Position numbers and translations under genes: made by a program
Source of the DNA: F23-D06 sp045132055
GTDB taxonomy: Bacteria; Bacteroidota; Bacteroidia; Bacteroidales; WCHB1-69
Length of the DNA: 64,000 bases
Assembly (NCBI GenBank): GCA_045132055.1
Contig: JBGURP010000012.1
Coordinates: 1 to 64,000, forward strand
Direction: 5' to 3'
Shown here: positions 26,766 to 34,440 of the stretch, piece after piece
How positions within the stretch are numbered: position 1 is the stretch's first letter
Layout: every line of letters starts with the position of its first letter
The notes under the pieces: model-generated
The model's database searches: none
What the model saw: only the letters and a program-made list of their open reading frames with translations
What the model was told of the DNA's origin: nothing

Positions 26766-27140
26766 TTAGAATTTTCTTTTCAAAATTTCCGAATATACTA
26801 CACCCTTCAGGACCTCATCCTCCTCAAACGTAAGTAAACCATCTTCATCTGTCTTATTATCAATTTGTTGTGAAATATCTGAAACAACTGGATCTTGGCT
26901 TTCCTTTTTATTTTCAAAATCATCGTCCATTGTCTCGTAAGTGAAATATTCCTCCTGTTTCGGAGTCTCTGACGCATTTTCATGCAAAAACGCCTCCTCT
27001 TCCAGCATGTCCTCATCCTCTTCCGGAGGGACATAGGATGCAGGTTTTTTGGCCGTCTCCTTTACACTCTTCAACAAGGAAGGGAACAGAAACAACGCAA
27101 CCATCGCTAAAGTTATGATGATTTCCAAGAAATTATCCAT
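26766..27140 (-). CDS. Small single-pass membrane protein with acidic tail, unknown function
   Basis: 124 residues: one N-terminal hydrophobic helix (IIITLAMVALFLFPSLL, about 7-23), a strongly acidic low-complexity middle (for example PPEEDEDMLEEEAF), and a conserved-looking basic end (LKGVVYSEILKRKF). The compact C-terminal motif after a disordered linker suggests a docking peptide. It follows the YihY gene by 25 bases and is probably the last gene of the hutH-nadC run. I do not recognise a named family. The acidic linker and isolated motif argue for an adaptor rather than an enzyme. Confidence 0.7.
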   Translation of the reverse strand: MDNFLEIIITLAMVALFLFPSLLKSVKETAKKPASYVPPEEDEDMLEEEAFLHENASETPKQEEYFTYETMDDDFENKKESQDPVVSDISQQIDNKTDEDGLLTFEEDEVLKGVVYSEILKRKF

Positions 27141-27165
27141 AATAACTAATGTTATAAATAATTAA

Positions 27166-28137
27166 TTATGTTTTACTCTTCTCCTCTGCCTTTATGGATT
27201 TTGCCTTGGCAATGCTCACATTCAGGTCATATCCTATCAACAGCACCACTGAACTCCAGTTAATCCAGAGCAAAATGGCAAACAAAGCCCCTAACGAGCC
27301 GTAAATCAAGTTATAATTACTGAAATTGGAAAAATAGACATTCAGCACCCACAGCAGCAACACCATCAGAACCGTACAAGTGATGGAGCCTGCCGAGAAG
27401 AACCGGTAGTTTTTCTTATCCACTGGCGCAATGTAATAGGTGAAGCTGACCAACAGATAAATGGCAGTGTATATCAGGATCCACTTGACAGCATGAATGA
27501 TATAGATGTATCCGCTGCCTTCTCCGCCAACCAGACGGTCGTGCACTTCGTTAATCAGAAGGGATGAGAAGATGAAGAGCATGGCCACAATCACAATCGC
27601 CACAAAATATACAGCCATCAAGACAAAACTGAAGCCAATCTGTTTTAAAAAGTTGCGTTTTACCTCATCATAATAGGCAGTGTTCAATGCCACCAGTATG
27701 CCGTTCATGCACGCAACGGTAAAATAGATACCAATTACCAGCATAAACACTGACAGGGTTCCGTTCTGCTGCGTGACGACGTCGGTGACCACCTGCGAGA
27801 CTGCCGACCAAGCGTAAACGGGAACCAAAGACTCTATGAAATCCAACAGAACATTCTGTATGCCCTCGCCCAAAAAGGAGATAACAGAGAATAACGCAAT
27901 AATCATGGGAATAAGGGCGATGAAAATGCGATATGTGAGGGCGGCCGCGCGCTGGAAAATAATGCCTTTGCCCAAGGATTCGATATAGAATCGCATGGCG
28001 TCATACAAAGGCACTCGCTGGAATCCGGGCAACGTCACCGTTCTTGACTTCCGGACGACCTTGCCAATCACCGGGGCCTGTTCCAGATCTGTTCGTGCAG
28101 CCTGTATTTTTTCCTTTATTTGACCAAAATTCAGCAT
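27166..28137 (-). CDS. YihY/BrkB-family inner-membrane protein
   Basis: A 323-residue protein of the YihY/virulence factor BrkB family (PF03631), once misnamed RNase BN. About six membrane helices begin near residue 70. Family landmarks are GKGIIFQRAAALTYRIFIALIP near 55-76, SFTYYIAPVDKKNYRFF near 230 and GSLGALFAILLWINWSS near 277. The biochemical role of the family is unsettled. Its start shares one base with the end of the DUF748 gene (TAATG). Both neighbours are envelope proteins, so a structural or transport role in the envelope is the reasonable guess. Confidence 0.9.
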   Translation of the reverse strand: MLNFGQIKEKIQAARTDLEQAPVIGKVVRKSRTVTLPGFQRVPLYDAMRFYIESLGKGIIFQRAAALTYRIFIALIPMIIALFSVISFLGEGIQNVLLDFIESLVPVYAWSAVSQVVTDVVTQQNGTLSVFMLVIGIYFTVACMNGILVALNTAYYDEVKRNFLKQIGFSFVLMAVYFVAIVIVAMLFIFSSLLINEVHDRLVGGEGSGYIYIIHAVKWILIYTAIYLLVSFTYYIAPVDKKNYRFFSAGSITCTVLMVLLLWVLNVYFSNFSNYNLIYGSLGALFAILLWINWSSVVLLIGYDLNVSIAKAKSIKAEEKSKT

Positions 28138-30125
28138 TATTCTTCTTTCACGTTCAAGTTAAACTCCACTTTATAATCCTGGGAACCAGCACTTTTGCAC
28201 GCTGTACCCATCGTAATGCGATTGGCCGCGACACCATATTTCATCAGTTGCTCTTTCACCATGCGGAAGCACTGCTCTGTTTTCGATTGAGAAGGTTCCT
28301 CTTGCGGAGGGCAGACATTCACAATCATCTGAATCAGATCCCGCTCCTTCATGTAGTCTGCAATCTCGCCCAAACGATGTGTCTGTTCTATCGAAAGCGA
28401 TATTTGGTCGGCAGGCAGAGTCATGGGCTTGAAAGTCTCGTCGCCAGCCACCGCCTTGGCAATGAAGTCCACAGGCGAAGCGGCAATCTTGACGATAAGA
28501 TTGAGAAAAGTCTTCCAAATCACCTTCCGGAACGAGAACTCGGGAGAGGAGACATCGCCCTTGACAGGCAGATCCATCTTCACGTGTCCTTTGCGGTCGG
28601 TAATAACATACATAGCTGCCCTCATAGGTATCTTCGCTGCCGCCGGCTTGAGGCTCTTGTCTTTCTTTCCGAAGGTGGGTTTGAAGATATCCAGGAAGTT
28701 CTGGCTATCCAGCCAATTGTCCTTCACTGTGATATGGCTCGTGAAGTTTAGCAGACCATCTTCCACTGGGTAAGCCAGATAATAAAGCGAATACGGGTTA
28801 AAGTCCGTGATTTTCAGATTGCGGATGGAGATATCCGCTTCTGCATTACGCAGGTTGAGCACATCCATGTGGGCATCACAAAGCAACTCGCCCAAAGTAC
28901 CCAGCTTGGCTTTGAGTGAAATCGGATAATCGCTGCCGTTGCGCATGTTCTGAGCGTGAATCTCAATGCCGGACACCTCAAAAGTCTGTTCCTGCGGCGC
29001 AACGGAATGGTCCGTATAGACGATTTTGCCGTTTGTAACCAACAGATTCTTAAGTAGATATCTAATAGTACTGGTACTCACATCTTCGGCCTTGGCAGTA
29101 TCTTTTTGCGCCGGAGCAGAATCTAGTGAATCTGCTTGCGACTTCTTACCCGAAAGACGGCTCAGGGTGGTCCCATCTTCATACACATCAAAATGGAACA
29201 CCAAATCCTTCAACATGACCTTGTCCACGTCGAACTCTTTCTTGCCCAAATCAACCTTGTCCAGATTCAGCTCAAAAGCACTGAACGAGGCCAATGGCGA
29301 CTGGTCTGCATTGGTAGCTTTGACATTGTTCAATGAGGTTGTACCTGAGAAAACCATATTCTCCATGTGCTTCACATTGCCTTTCACCTTGGCATCTCCA
29401 TTGAGAATGCCGCTGAGTTTTCCCCAACTGGTCAGTTTCTTCAGGTAGGGCAACACCAAGTCCAGAGAGAGCTTGTGCATTTGGACATGCGCGTCAAAAT
29501 CGCCCTCTTTGATATTGTAGTCGCCAGCAAGGTTGAAGCCGCTTCCATCTTTGAAATCCGTAGCAAGGTCAATATGCGAAGGGCCGCCATTGAGATCGAG
29601 ACGCGGCACCTTGGCAGAAACATTTCGGGTATCGAAGCGACTGCCCATCTTCAAATCCTCATACAGAACTGCGCAATTTCTCAATTCTATATGGCGAATA
29701 TCCACCTTCCATTTGGACGGCTCCTTTTTAGGTTTGGCATCTTTAGTGTAAAACTCAATGATGTCGCTGAAATTGAACCGAATACCATCTTGTACCACAT
29801 GTCCATCCAGACCATCCAGCAGGATGCGGTTGATACGCACCGTCTTGCCCAACAATCGAGGCAGCGACACGTGCACTTTCAACTTCTTGAAAGATAGAAA
29901 TTTGTCTTTACCATTTTCCTCCTGCGCTTTCAACCCGATGATGGCCACTTTGCCGGTGAAGAGATTGATACGAACATGCTTCATCGTCACCTGGCGATGA
30001 CAAAGCTCAACGCTATGCTTCTCCACATAGGCTTTTACAATGGGGCCAGCCAAAATGTTAATCAGCAGAATTAGGCCGACAATGACGCCAACTGTGATGA
30101 GCAATATTTTCAGTCCTTTTTTCAT
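28137..30125 (-). CDS. DUF748/AsmA-like envelope protein
   Basis: A 662-residue protein with an N-terminal membrane anchor (ILLITVGVIVGLILLINILAG) and a long beta-rich repeat body of the DUF748/AsmA type (VTMKHVRINLFTGKVAIIGLKAQ). The C-terminal segment (about 575-662) resembles an OmpA-like peptidoglycan-associating fold (EIADYMKERDLIQMIVNVCPP). AsmA-like proteins are now thought to form lipid-conducting bridges between the membranes; assignment here is by resemblance. It is three bases after nadC and overlaps the YihY gene by one base. Confidence 0.82.
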   Translation of the reverse strand: MKKGLKILLITVGVIVGLILLINILAGPIVKAYVEKHSVELCHRQVTMKHVRINLFTGKVAIIGLKAQEENGKDKFLSFKKLKVHVSLPRLLGKTVRINRILLDGLDGHVVQDGIRFNFSDIIEFYTKDAKPKKEPSKWKVDIRHIELRNCAVLYEDLKMGSRFDTRNVSAKVPRLDLNGGPSHIDLATDFKDGSGFNLAGDYNIKEGDFDAHVQMHKLSLDLVLPYLKKLTSWGKLSGILNGDAKVKGNVKHMENMVFSGTTSLNNVKATNADQSPLASFSAFELNLDKVDLGKKEFDVDKVMLKDLVFHFDVYEDGTTLSRLSGKKSQADSLDSAPAQKDTAKAEDVSTSTIRYLLKNLLVTNGKIVYTDHSVAPQEQTFEVSGIEIHAQNMRNGSDYPISLKAKLGTLGELLCDAHMDVLNLRNAEADISIRNLKITDFNPYSLYYLAYPVEDGLLNFTSHITVKDNWLDSQNFLDIFKPTFGKKDKSLKPAAAKIPMRAAMYVITDRKGHVKMDLPVKGDVSSPEFSFRKVIWKTFLNLIVKIAASPVDFIAKAVAGDETFKPMTLPADQISLSIEQTHRLGEIADYMKERDLIQMIVNVCPPQEEPSQSKTEQCFRMVKEQLMKYGVAANRITMGTACKSAGSQDYKVEFNLNVKEE

Positions 30126-30128
30126 GCT

Positions 30129-30980
30129 TTAGAGGATAACCGTTTTGAGACTCAAATCAAGACTGGCGATATGGTGGGTAAAAGCTCCGATGGAAATGAA
30201 ATCGACGCCCGTTTCGGCATAGTCGTGCAGTGTTTCGTCGGTGATGCCGCCCGAGGCTTCGGTTTCCATACGATGGTTCACAAGTTGCACGCCCTCACGC
30301 ACTTGCGTCGGCGTAAAGTTATCGAACATGATGCGATGCGCACCGCCATGGTCTAGCACGCGTTGCACATCGTCCAGACTTCTGGTTTCCACCTCGATTT
30401 TCAGATTCAAGCCTTTGGCTTTCTGATAGGCGACTGCAGCATCGATGGCTTTCTCTATGCCACCCGCAAAATCTATGTGATTGTCTTTCAGCATCATCAT
30501 GTCGTAAAGGCCGAAGCGGTGGTTCTGTGCACCACCTACTTTGACCGCATACTTCTCGAAGATGCGCATATTGGGGGTAGTCTTGCGCGTGTCAAGCAAT
30601 GTAACCGAAGTGTCTTTCACCATCTCCACATACTGGTGGGTGGTAGTGGCGATGCCGCTCATGCGCTGCATGAAGTTGAGCACGGTGCGTTCCGCGGTGA
30701 GCATCTTCTGCGCCGAGCCGCGCAACTTGAACACAATGTCGCCCTTGTGAATGGTGTCACCGTCGTGCATAAACTGCTCCATCTGGATGGTGTCGTCCAC
30801 CTGCCGAAGCACCTCGCGAGCCACATCCACACCACAGAGAATGCCGTCCGCCTTCACCAGAAGTTTCATCTCACCCTGCACCTCAACCGGGATGCAAGAC
30901 ATGGAAGAATGGTCGCCGTCGCCGATATCCTCGGCCAAGGTCATCTGTATCAATTGCTTAATATTGTCAGTAATCTTCAT
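30129..30980 (-). CDS. nadC: Nicotinate-nucleotide pyrophosphorylase (carboxylating)
   Basis: A 283-residue quinolinate phosphoribosyltransferase, making nicotinate mononucleotide from quinolinate and PRPP with loss of CO2. Signature segments are LLVKADGILCGVDVA, the catalytic-core RTVLNFMQRMSGIAT and LDTRKTTPNMRIFEKYAV, and the lysine-containing MMLKDNHIDFAGG. It overlaps the lipoprotein gene by four bases and precedes the DUF748 gene by three. nadA and nadB are not in the window. nadD, two steps on in the same pathway, lies 5 kb away at 35964-36542. Confidence 0.96.
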   Translation of the reverse strand: MKITDNIKQLIQMTLAEDIGDGDHSSMSCIPVEVQGEMKLLVKADGILCGVDVAREVLRQVDDTIQMEQFMHDGDTIHKGDIVFKLRGSAQKMLTAERTVLNFMQRMSGIATTTHQYVEMVKDTSVTLLDTRKTTPNMRIFEKYAVKVGGAQNHRFGLYDMMMLKDNHIDFAGGIEKAIDAAVAYQKAKGLNLKIEVETRSLDDVQRVLDHGGAHRIMFDNFTPTQVREGVQLVNHRMETEASGGITDETLHDYAETGVDFISIGAFTHHIASLDLSLKTVIL

Positions 30981-31468
30981 TTGTTCACTATTATTTCAGG
31001 TGTCTCAATCGTATTGCTCTGGTGTAAAGCCCGGTCGTACAAACAACAGGACAACTTTATCGTATCGTAGGGAGAAAAATAATTATTAATAAAGGTTAAT
31101 ATGGTGATTTCCCCTTCAATGGATTCGGGCACATTATCACTGAGCCTCGGAACGCGGGCATGCAGCGGAGTGGGCAACTCCACGAGTACCCACTCGCCGT
31201 TTTGCTTTTCATAATAATCGATGAAGAAATTGTAGTAAAAGACAGAATCCTTTGAAAAGTGACCTGTCGTGTCGGCATCATTCAGTCCAATGTCGCCGTC
31301 GCCGTCCTGAAAACGCAGCACCAAGTTGGCCTGGTTATCCACGCCGGAGCCATCATCCACCTTTTCGAGACGCACAAACTCAATGTACGGAATCTCGGAA
31401 TAAGGTTCCGGGCGGTGGCAGCTGAAAAACAGCATAGCCAGAAGTCCGACAAGCAACAGTTTCTTCAT
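30977..31468 (-). CDS. Predicted lipoprotein, unknown function
   Basis: 163 residues from the ATG at 31468; a TTG one codon earlier is possible but unnecessary. A type II signal peptide ends in LFFSC with the lipidated cysteine at 17. The mature protein is a beta-rich domain with RFQDGDGDIGLNDAD, which looks like an acidic calcium-binding loop, and an Ig-like strand pattern to the end (NTIETPEIIVNK). Similar small lipoproteins are common and unstudied in Bacteroidota. It is squeezed between hutH (15 bases) and nadC (four-base overlap). Confidence 0.8.
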   Translation of the reverse strand: MKKLLLVGLLAMLFFSCHRPEPYSEIPYIEFVRLEKVDDGSGVDNQANLVLRFQDGDGDIGLNDADTTGHFSKDSVFYYNFFIDYYEKQNGEWVLVELPTPLHARVPRLSDNVPESIEGEITILTFINNYFSPYDTIKLSCCLYDRALHQSNTIETPEIIVNK

Positions 31469-31483
31469 CAAAGTTAATATTTC

Positions 31484-32980
31484 CTAATCCATCAGGATAT
31501 GCACGCCGTTCACGAAGTCGATGGACTTCTGGATAAGCTCGTGCATGTAAGTGTCGTTCTCCACAAACGGGACAAACTCACGATAGGCGGCCACAAAGTC
31601 CTCGATGAACGGGGAGGATTTCAGCGGGCGACGGAACTCAAGCGCCTGTGCGGCGTTGAAGAGCTCAATGCCGAGAATCTTCTCCACATTGTTGACCACT
31701 AAGTAACACTTGGTAGCGGCGTTAGCGCCCATGCTCACGTGGTCCTCCTGACCTTGTGACGACTCGATGGAGTCGGTGGAACACGGCATGGTGAACGCCT
31801 TGTTCTGGTTCACGATGGAAGCTGCGGCGTATTGCGGAATCATGAAGCCGGAGTTGAGGCCCGGGTTCTTGACCAAGAAGGAGGGCAGCTCGCGTTTGCC
31901 GGCAATGAGTTGATAGATACGGCGTTCGGAGATATTGCCCAGTTCGGCCATGGCGATGGAGAGGAAGTCGAGCACCAGGGCCAATGGCTGGCCGTGGAAG
32001 TTGCCGGCCGACACCACGATGTCTTCATCCGGGAACACGGTCGGGTTGTCTGTAACGGAGTTGATCTCAGTCTCCACCACATCCTGTACGTGTTGGATAG
32101 AGTCTTTGGAGGCGCCGTGCACCTGCGGAATGCAACGGAAGGAGTACGGATCCTGCACGTGCTCTTTGTGGCGCTTGATTAGCTCGGAGCCTTCCAGCAG
32201 CTGAAGCATGTGGGAGGCGGTGATGATCTGGCCGGCGTGCGGGCGCACCATGTGCACGTTCAGGTTGAACGGCTCGATGCGACCGTCGAAAGCATCCAGG
32301 GAAACGGCGGCGATGATGTCGGCCATCCAGGAAAGCTTCTTGGCCTTGATGAGCAACCATACAGCGTATGAGCTCATAAACTGTGTGCCGTTGAGCAGCG
32401 CCAGACCCTCTTTGGATTGCAGGGTGATGGGTTCCCAGCCAAATTTCTCATTGATGACAGAAGCGGGGTATTTCTTGCCTCTGTAATAGACCTCACCCAT
32501 GCCGATGATGGGCAGACTGAGGTGGGCCAGCGGGGCCAAGTCGCCGGACGCGCCGAGCGAACCTTGCTGATAGACAACAGGATAGACGCCCTTGTTGTAG
32601 AAATCCACCAAGCGTTGGATGGTGGCCAGTTGCACGCCGGAGTGGCCGTACGACAGCGACTGGATTTTCATGAGCAGCATCAGTTGCACGATTTCCTGAG
32701 GCACCTCTGCGCCGACGCCACACGCGTGCGAGATGACGAGGTTGCGCTGCAGGGTGGAGAGGTCCTCCTTGGAGATGCTGCGGTTGCAGAGAGAACCGAA
32801 GCCGGTGGTCACGCCGTAGATGGGTTCCTTCTCGGTGTCGGTTTTCTTGTCCAGGTAGGCGCGGCATTTCTGCACGGCGTCGATGGCCTCCTGTGACAAT
32901 TCTATTTTCTGTTTGCGGTCGATGATTTTTTCAACCTTCTCAATACTGAGGAATTTGGTAGAGATTTTGTGTCTTGTCAT
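31484..32980 (-). CDS. hutH: Histidine ammonia-lyase
   Basis: A 498-residue aromatic amino-acid lyase that deaminates histidine to urocanate. The self-forming MIO cofactor triad Ala-Ser-Gly is at 144-146 in GSLGASGDLAPLAHL, with the tyrosine motif EPIYGVTTGFGS at 52-63. Downstream QGQEDHVSMGANAATK is also family-typical. None of the other hut genes (hutU, hutI, ftcD) is in the window, so urocanate must be handled by genes elsewhere. It leads a tight minus-strand run with a lipoprotein gene and nadC. Histidine- rather than phenylalanine- or tyrosine-specificity is the default reading. Confidence 0.95.
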   Translation of the reverse strand: MTRHKISTKFLSIEKVEKIIDRKQKIELSQEAIDAVQKCRAYLDKKTDTEKEPIYGVTTGFGSLCNRSISKEDLSTLQRNLVISHACGVGAEVPQEIVQLMLLMKIQSLSYGHSGVQLATIQRLVDFYNKGVYPVVYQQGSLGASGDLAPLAHLSLPIIGMGEVYYRGKKYPASVINEKFGWEPITLQSKEGLALLNGTQFMSSYAVWLLIKAKKLSWMADIIAAVSLDAFDGRIEPFNLNVHMVRPHAGQIITASHMLQLLEGSELIKRHKEHVQDPYSFRCIPQVHGASKDSIQHVQDVVETEINSVTDNPTVFPDEDIVVSAGNFHGQPLALVLDFLSIAMAELGNISERRIYQLIAGKRELPSFLVKNPGLNSGFMIPQYAAASIVNQNKAFTMPCSTDSIESSQGQEDHVSMGANAATKCYLVVNNVEKILGIELFNAAQALEFRRPLKSSPFIEDFVAAYREFVPFVENDTYMHELIQKSIDFVNGVHILMD

Positions 32981-33022
32981 ATAGGTGTAACTTTAATAAT
33001 ATTTTTATCCAATATAAGCGCG

Positions 33023-33030
33023 CAAATGTA
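33023..33030 (-). promoter_or_regulatory. -7 promoter box upstream of hutH (TACATTTG)
   Basis: The minus strand reads TACATTTG, a full TAnnTTTG match, 42 bases before the hutH ATG. A -33 TTTG at the right spacing is not obvious. Confidence 0.6.
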
Positions 33031-33126
33031 CATAAATTTCGGATACATTTTATTTGTTGAAATACTTACTGTAGAAACGATGCTTGCGCTGTTCCCACTT
33101 TTCAGAAAAAGACAGCATGTAATTGA

Positions 33127-34263
33127 TTACAGGTTCCGTTTAGACATCCAAAGGCTTAGCAGAGGGTCGGAAATAGTATAGGTATTTTCAGCACGAGTAA
33201 TAAAATCATATTCAAGCAGTTTCAACGCAGCCGATTGAGTTGAGCTGGGTGAGCGCAACCGGTATTTTTTGTTAAAGGCCATGGAGGTTATATTCTGTGC
33301 TTCACGCTCTGCATGGATAGCATAGAGTAATTCTTTTTGTGCTTCCGTGATAAAAGCAAGCTGCTCGCGCAAACGTGAGTCGTTCTCATCAATGTAATCC
33401 TCAATCAATTGTTGAACTTTCTCCAAATCACAGGTCTCTCCCACCCGAGTTTCCGCAAAAGCATCCTTCATAATCCGTTGAACATAGAAGGTAACACCCA
33501 AAAATGTGTTATAAACGTATAGAAAAGCATCTGTGGCAATCGATTTTTCAGCTTCTTGGAAGTGCCGCTTAGCAAAATCGCAGTATATTTCAGGTTTGAT
33601 AGGTTCAAGACGAAGGGGTTTCGCACTCTGGTAAAATGGTCGTTTCGACGAGAAAAACATCTCTTCCATCAGTCGGCGGCGACTGCCCGAAAAGACAAAA
33701 TTCGCATTGGACAGTTTTTGGATATGGGTCCTAAGCAATGCCTCAACATTCTTTTCAGGATAACGGGTGATTTGCTGAAATTCATCAATGACAACCAAGC
33801 AAGGCTTTTCAACGGATTCAAGGTAATTGAAAATCTCCTGCAAAGTGTAGTCTGGATGCTGAACATCTCCCAATTTGATGTCAAAAGTAGGCATGTTTTG
33901 GATAGGATCGTAGCCGAAGCTGGCACTCAACGATTTGAGAAAAGAGACAAACTGCTTGCGTAGCTTTTCGCTTCGTGTGGCCACGCTCTCAAACACAGCT
34001 GTTCCAAGGGCAAGAATCAGTTCCCTGAACGTCGTAGTGTGCAAAATATCCACATTGATAGTGATATATTCGTCTTTGATTTGCGGTTTGTCGAACACAA
34101 AACTAATGAGAGAAGTCTTACCCATCCTGCGCGATGAGGTCAGCACCACATTCATCTGATTGACAAGGGCTTTTTCTAACACAGCCGCTTCTTCCTGCCG
34201 ATCGCAGAAATATGCCGGAGGAATCTTCCCGGAAATCACAAAGGGATTGATACTGTTTACCAT
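33127..34263 (-). CDS. Orphan AAA+ ATPase (ATPase_2/archaeal-type) with C-terminal winged helix
   Basis: 378 residues. The Walker A lies in SSRRMGKTSL (43-52), Walker B in CLVVIDEFQQI (about 151-161), a sensor/arginine region in FVFSGSRRRLMEEMFF, and a C-terminal winged helix ends KLLEYDFITRAENTYTISD. This is the ATPase_2 group (PF01637) that is abundant in Bacteroidales genomes, usually without an assigned process. No nuclease, toxin or membrane partner is adjacent. It is flanked by housekeeping genes (hutH, rlmD), has its own promoter box and sits next to dispersed element copy 2, so it may be a mobile or accessory gene. Confidence 0.87.
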   Translation of the reverse strand: MVNSINPFVISGKIPPAYFCDRQEEAAVLEKALVNQMNVVLTSSRRMGKTSLISFVFDKPQIKDEYITINVDILHTTTFRELILALGTAVFESVATRSEKLRKQFVSFLKSLSASFGYDPIQNMPTFDIKLGDVQHPDYTLQEIFNYLESVEKPCLVVIDEFQQITRYPEKNVEALLRTHIQKLSNANFVFSGSRRRLMEEMFFSSKRPFYQSAKPLRLEPIKPEIYCDFAKRHFQEAEKSIATDAFLYVYNTFLGVTFYVQRIMKDAFAETRVGETCDLEKVQQLIEDYIDENDSRLREQLAFITEAQKELLYAIHAEREAQNITSMAFNKKYRLRSPSSTQSAALKLLEYDFITRAENTYTISDPLLSLWMSKRNL

Positions 34264-34282
34264 ACATGTAAATATTGGATGG

Positions 34283-34290
34283 CAAATATA
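34283..34290 (-). promoter_or_regulatory. -7 promoter box upstream of the AAA ATPase (TATATTTG)
   Basis: On the minus strand TATATTTG fits TAnnTTTG and lies 19 bases before the ATG at 34263. This predicts a very short leader of about a dozen bases. Confidence 0.6.
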
Positions 34291-34301
34291 CTATTTTTTA
34301 G

Positions 34302-34330
34302 ATTACCGAAAAAAAATTACCGAAAAAAAA
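34302..34330. repeat. Two tandem copies of ATTACCGAAAAAAA
   Basis: A 14-15-bp unit repeated directly, immediately before dispersed hairpin element copy 2. Too short to classify. Confidence 0.6.
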
Positions 34331-34339
34331 TAATGTACA

Positions 34340-34407
34340 GTATCCTGAAAGGATACCATCTCAATAACCCCATACAAGCGACCGAAGGGAGTGCAGTGTG
34401 GGGAGGT
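34340..34407 (+). repeat. Dispersed hairpin element, copy 2 (short form)
   Basis: A perfect 7-bp hairpin (GTATCCT, loop GAA, AGGATAC, 34340-34356) is followed by CATCTCAATAACCCC and then ACAAGCGACCGAAGGGAG and GCAGTGTGGGG. Against copy 1 (291-225, minus strand) I count 39 of 46 identical bases downstream of the hairpin. Three stem pairs differ on both sides yet still pair. It lies in the gap between the AAA ATPase gene and rlmD. Confidence 0.7.
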
Positions 34408-34440
34408 TAACAAGACTGAACGGGACAAGTCCGAAAAAAA

